Positions 61,018 through 64,000 of a DNA stretch of 64,000 bases are shown piece after piece. A model generated the notes under the pieces. It did no database searches, was not told where the DNA came from, and saw nothing but the letters and a program-made list of their open reading frames with translations. The stretch spans positions 496,001 to 560,000 of the forward strand of contig JACKJR010000001.1 in the NCBI GenBank assembly GCA_020637855.1, given 5' to 3'. Every line of letters starts with the position of its first letter. Position 1 is the stretch's first letter. Position numbers and translations under genes: made by a program. The stretch is from Rhodobiaceae bacterium (GTDB taxonomy: Bacteria > Pseudomonadota > Alphaproteobacteria > Rhizobiales > Tepidamorphaceae).

Positions 61018-62175
61018 ATGTCTCGAAACTGGATTTCCCGATTGACCGGCCCGCTTGCCGTATTTGCCGTGCTGGCGGTCATCGCTTTCGCCAGCCTTGC
61101 AGCGAGCAGTCCTGCGATGGCGCAGAGCGGCCTTGATCCCAAGCTTGTTCAGGAACTCCAGGGCGGCCAGACGCTCCAGGGCGGCAGCGTTCCCGGCAAT
61201 GTCGAGGGAACCAGCCCGATTTCCGAGCAGTGGCGCGATGTGCGCCGTGGCCTGCGCGGGACGGTGTCCATTCCCGACAAGAAGGCTGGTGTGCTGGTCC
61301 AGTCGGAAGGCGAGAACTGGCGCAACATGCACAATGGCCCGTTGTCGACCTACAGCATCTGGGTCATCGCCGGAATGATCGTCGTGCTGGCCCTGTTCTT
61401 CCTGATCAGAGGGCGCATCCGCATCGAGCAGGGCAAGTCGGGAACCACCATCACCCGCTTCAAAGACTTCGAGCGGTTCGGCCACTGGCTTCTTGCCGTG
61501 TCATTCATCATTTTGGCGCTGAGCGGCCTCAACCTGCTCTATGGCCGCTATTGGCTGCTGCCTGCTATCGGCCCGGAGGCTTTCGGGACGATCACCCTTT
61601 GGGGCAAATTTGTGCACAACTACCTGTCGTTTGCCTTCATGCTCGGGCTGGCGATCATTTTGCTGATGTGGGCCGTGCACAATATTCCCAACCGCTACGA
61701 CCTGATCTGGATGTCCAAGGCCGGTGGTCTGTTCACCAAACACTCGCACCCGCCGGCGCGGAAGTTCAACGCCGGCCAGAAGGTTCTGTTCTGGCTGGTG
61801 ATCCTGGGCGGGGTGTCGATTTCGCTGTCGGGATGGTCGCTGCTGTTCCCGTTCGAATATCCGATGTTCGCGAAGACCTTCGAGATCCTCAATATGCTCG
61901 GCTTCAACTGGATTCTCGGCTTCGATCTGCCGACCACCCTGACGCCGATGCAGGAGATGCAATTCGCCCAACTGTGGCATGCCATCCTTGCGGTGTTCCT
62001 CATCGCCGTCATTCTGGGCCACATCTATATCGGCTCGATCGGCATGGAGGGTGCGTTCGATGCCATGGGGTCCGGCGAGGTAGATCTCAACTGGGCCAAG
62101 GAGCATCACAGCATCTGGGTCGAGGAAATGACCGAAAGCGATGCCGAGGCCACGAAGCCTGCTCCAGCCGAATAG
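61018..62175 (+). CDS. Formate dehydrogenase cytochrome b subunit (gamma)
   Basis: The 385-residue subunit has a signal peptide (FAVLAVIAFASLAASSPAMA), about 80 residues of periplasmic sequence, then five membrane segments. Candidate haem b histidines are in FGHWLLAVS, KFVHNYLSFAF, LWHAILAVF and LGHIYIGS, as in FDH-N gamma. It passes electrons to quinone. The N-terminal extension before the first core helix is typical of the FDH3-type gamma subunits. GGGAGG precedes the ATG; a strong terminator follows. Confidence 0.94.
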   Translation: MSRNWISRLTGPLAVFAVLAVIAFASLAASSPAMAQSGLDPKLVQELQGGQTLQGGSVPGNVEGTSPISEQWRDVRRGLRGTVSIPDKKAGVLVQSEGENWRNMHNGPLSTYSIWVIAGMIVVLALFFLIRGRIRIEQGKSGTTITRFKDFERFGHWLLAVSFIILALSGLNLLYGRYWLLPAIGPEAFGTITLWGKFVHNYLSFAFMLGLAIILLMWAVHNIPNRYDLIWMSKAGGLFTKHSHPPARKFNAGQKVLFWLVILGGVSISLSGWSLLFPFEYPMFAKTFEILNMLGFNWILGFDLPTTLTPMQEMQFAQLWHAILAVFLIAVILGHIYIGSIGMEGAFDAMGSGEVDLNWAKEHHSIWVEEMTESDAEATKPAPAE

Positions 62176-62184
62176 AACCACACG

Positions 62185-62215
62185 GGCAAGGCTGGCGGAG
62201 CACGCCGGCCTTGCC
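62185..62215 (+). terminator. Terminator after the cytochrome b gene
   Basis: GGCAAGGC plus GGCG pair with CGCC plus GCCTTGCC around GAGCA, with a single mismatched bulge, and TGTTGTTG follows. It is a good rho-independent candidate. Genes after it on the same strand probably have their own promoter at about 62216-62300. Confidence 0.65.
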
Positions 62216-62315
62216 TGTTGTTGCCTGTTCCGGGATTGCCACTAAAAAGTACCATAAGAACGGTTTTGTCCCGCACAGATGAAGTGATGCGGACCAATGC
62301 CTTGGTGGCAGCAAC

Positions 62316-63734
62316 ATGCCGAACTTTTTGAAACGTATCCCGTCCGGTCAAGGAACCCGATGCCGGCCCATGTTGTCAGCATGGGTACTGGCCGTATTGG
62401 CGTTCGTTGTTCCCATCAATCCCCCCGCACATGCGCAAGGGGATGCGGCAACCTCGATGCCGGAAACGCTCGAGGGGCACGGCGGCCCCGTACGTTCCGT
62501 CGCCATTGGTGCAGACAGTGCCCACGCGCTCACATCGTCTTTCGACTATTCGGCGATCTATTGGGGGCTCGAGGCGCACAAGGGCAGGGAACTGATGCGC
62601 CTTGAAGGCCATGATGCCGCCGTCAATGACGCGGCATTCGTGCCGAACACCGATATAGCGGTGACGGCCAGCGATGACGGCTCGGTCGCTGTCTGGAACC
62701 TGGATACCGGCGAAATGCTCAAGCGGTTCCGGGGGCCGGGCGACAAGGTGCTGGCGGTCGATGTTTCCAGGGACGGGCATTATGCGGCTTCCGCGGGATG
62801 GGACCGCCGCGTCCGGCTCTATGACTTGAAGGAGCTGAAAGAACTTGCCGCTTTCGAAGGCCATCGCGGCAACGTCAACGATGTTGCCTTTTCCCCCGAT
62901 GGCGAAACGCTCTACTCGGCTTCCTACGATGGCACGATCCAGTCCTGGAACGTGAAAGAACGCAAACCCGGCCGCCCCATTTACAGCCACGGCTGGGGCC
63001 TCAATATCGTACGCGCCCTGCCTGATGGAAAATCCCTGCTTTTCGGGTCTCTCGATGGGTCCGCGGGCGTTGTCGACATCGAAAGCGGAGAGGTTCTTGT
63101 GGACCTTGCCGTCCACAACGGCCCGATCCTGTCCGCCGATATCGCCGTCGAGGCCGGTATGGCGCTGGTTGGCGGGGCCGATGGCGTGGTGCGGGTCTAT
63201 CGTATGGCCGACTGGATCCTGCTGCACACATTCGAGAATCCGAACGGGCCGATCTGGGGCGCAAGCCTTGCCAAAGATGGGACCGCGGCGATGCTGGCCG
63301 GCCTCGACGATGCCGCGTTCCTCTGGCAGATCAGCCCGCGCAAGGCGTTTGAACCGCCGATGGGAGAGTTTCCGCGCCGTTTCCAGATCAGCGCCGATGC
63401 CGATCCCGGAGAGCGCCAGTTCGCCCGCAAGTGCAGCGTCTGCCACACGCTGACAAAGGATGGCGCCAACCGCGCCGGTCCTTCGCTCTATGGTCTCTTC
63501 GGGCGCCATGCCGGGACGCTTGAGGGCTACGCCTATTCGGACGCACTGAAGAACAGCACCATCGTGTGGAACGATGAGACCATCGCAAAGCTGTTCGACG
63601 ATGGGCCGGATGTGGTAACGCCGGGTTCCAAGATGCCGGTGCAGCGCTTAAAGTCGGTTGAGGACCGCGATGCGCTGATAGCCTATCTGAAGCGTGCGAC
63701 CGATCCGTCGGCTGCCTCCGCTTCGGGACAATAG
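62316..63734 (+). CDS. WD40-repeat protein fused to a cytochrome c domain
   Basis: The 472-residue exported protein has a signal region (LSAWVLAVLAFVVPINPPAHA), about seven WD40-like blades from about 50 to 340 (for example EGHDAAVNDAAF, VAVWNLDTGE, EGHRGNVNDVAFSP, QSWNVKE), and a C-terminal class I cytochrome c with CSVCH (Cys373, Cys376, His377) and axial Met near 440 in GSKMPVQR. It should sit in the periplasm as an electron carrier with a protein-docking propeller. A second ATG at 62370 is an alternative start. It is downstream of the FDH subunits, so it may accept electrons from them or from the quinol pool. Confidence 0.88.
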   Translation: MPNFLKRIPSGQGTRCRPMLSAWVLAVLAFVVPINPPAHAQGDAATSMPETLEGHGGPVRSVAIGADSAHALTSSFDYSAIYWGLEAHKGRELMRLEGHDAAVNDAAFVPNTDIAVTASDDGSVAVWNLDTGEMLKRFRGPGDKVLAVDVSRDGHYAASAGWDRRVRLYDLKELKELAAFEGHRGNVNDVAFSPDGETLYSASYDGTIQSWNVKERKPGRPIYSHGWGLNIVRALPDGKSLLFGSLDGSAGVVDIESGEVLVDLAVHNGPILSADIAVEAGMALVGGADGVVRVYRMADWILLHTFENPNGPIWGASLAKDGTAAMLAGLDDAAFLWQISPRKAFEPPMGEFPRRFQISADADPGERQFARKCSVCHTLTKDGANRAGPSLYGLFGRHAGTLEGYAYSDALKNSTIVWNDETIAKLFDDGPDVVTPGSKMPVQRLKSVEDRDALIAYLKRATDPSAASASGQ

Positions 63735-63756
63735 AAACAACAGGGGAGATGTACAG

Positions 63757-63885
63757 ATGAAAGCCTTCCTCGCCAGCCTTGTGGTTATGGTCGTCGTTGG
63801 GTTCGCCGCTTACGGAGTGCTGCATTCGATGGACCGTTCCGCGCAAGCCACGTTCCAAAGCGACAACGGAGCGGTGCGGCTCTGA
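63757..63885 (+). CDS. Very small membrane protein downstream of the WD40-cytochrome c gene
   Basis: The 42-residue protein starts MKAFLASLVVMVVVGFAAYGVL, one transmembrane helix, then a short tail ending TFQSDNGAVRL. AGGGGAG lies about 9 bp before the ATG at 63757, a strong ribosome site. It lies 22 bp after the WD40-cytochrome gene and one base overlaps the next reading frame. It resembles single-helix accessory subunits of respiratory complexes. Confidence 0.7.
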   Translation: MKAFLASLVVMVVVGFAAYGVLHSMDRSAQATFQSDNGAVRL

Positions 63886-64000
63886 TTGTCCTGCGTCTGG
63901 CCGCACTGCTTGCGGCAATCATTCTTGCATTTCCGGTTCCAGCCGGAGCGGGCGAGGTTGCGGCAAAGGCCGCGGCCTCGGTGGTTTCCGTCTTGCCGGA
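63885..64000 (+). CDS. Start of an exported protein, cut by the window edge
   Basis: The frame reads from about 63885 with a hydrophobic signal-like stretch (VLRLAALLAAIILAFPVPAGA) and then GEVAAKAAASVVSVLP, similar to the mature start of trypsin-like (S1C) serine proteases, which often begin AxxAxPSVVxV. No ATG, GTG or TTG is in frame at a good place; ATT at 63885 or CTG at 63882 would be the only close candidates. The product continues beyond 64000. Assignment as a protease is tentative. Confidence 0.45.
   Translation, partial: MVLRLAALLAAIILAFPVPAGAGEVAAKAAASVVSVLP

Overview
This window looks like the chromosome of an alphaproteobacterium, most likely a member of the Hyphomicrobiales (rhizobial and marine relatives). 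The evidence is the high-GC codon use, the gene families present (TIGR02281-type aspartic proteases, DUF2336, DUF1289, DUF5765, ApbC, an FDH3-type formate dehydrogenase) and dispersed short palindromes with a core like AAAAGTGGNAACCGGTTTT, which are typical of that order. I saw no rRNA, tRNA or CRISPR array. The species cannot be named from this sequence alone.

Layout. (1) 1-2251, minus strand: ATPase and binding protein of a polyamine-type ABC importer; its permeases lie beyond the left edge. (2) 2643-14107: an 11.4-kb island inserted in the 5' end of dusA. A 73-bp near-identical repeat flanks it; the left copy is a truncated dusA start (2660-2715) and the right copy begins the intact dusA (14052-15044). 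The cargo is one catabolic unit: a CUT2-type sugar ABC importer, a histidinol-dehydrogenase-family enzyme resembling HpsN, a LacI regulator, an unknown 193-residue protein, a lactonase-like metallo-beta-lactamase protein, a lambda-crystallin/gulonate-dehydrogenase-like enzyme and an SDR. Three matching LacI-type operators sit before the transporter genes. No integrase is visible.

(3) 15041-28295: ordinary chromosomal genes, including a MarR-GNAT fusion, a phosphoglucomutase/phosphomannomutase, two aspartic proteases, cobS and cobT, a histidine kinase, a nuclease, a uracil-DNA-glycosylase-like protein, a DUF2336 protein and an enoyl-CoA hydratase. (4) 28473-30666: an EF-hand protein, ECF sigma factor, small membrane protein and periplasmic metal-sensor-like protein, probably one signalling operon. 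(5) 30695-43465: metabolic, transport and regulatory genes (SHMT-like enzyme with a LysR, glycosyltransferase, LysR with an EamA exporter, polar amino-acid importer without its ATPase, LtrA, ketopantoate reductase-like protein).

(6) 43471-64000: after a LysE exporter, a molybdenum-cofactor and formate dehydrogenase region. moeA-mobB-mobA and fdhD are on the minus strand, followed by apbC, two exporters and moaA. On the plus strand are a TorD-like chaperone, a small Tat protein, the FDH catalytic and iron-sulfur subunits, a small lipoprotein, the cytochrome b subunit, a WD40-cytochrome c fusion, a 42-residue membrane protein and the start of another exported protein. Together these make the cofactor, insert it, mature the enzyme and link formate oxidation to the respiratory chain. 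This part also holds many short repeats: one palindrome lies in frame inside mobA, and three composite inverted-repeat units surround a GIY-YIG nuclease gene.
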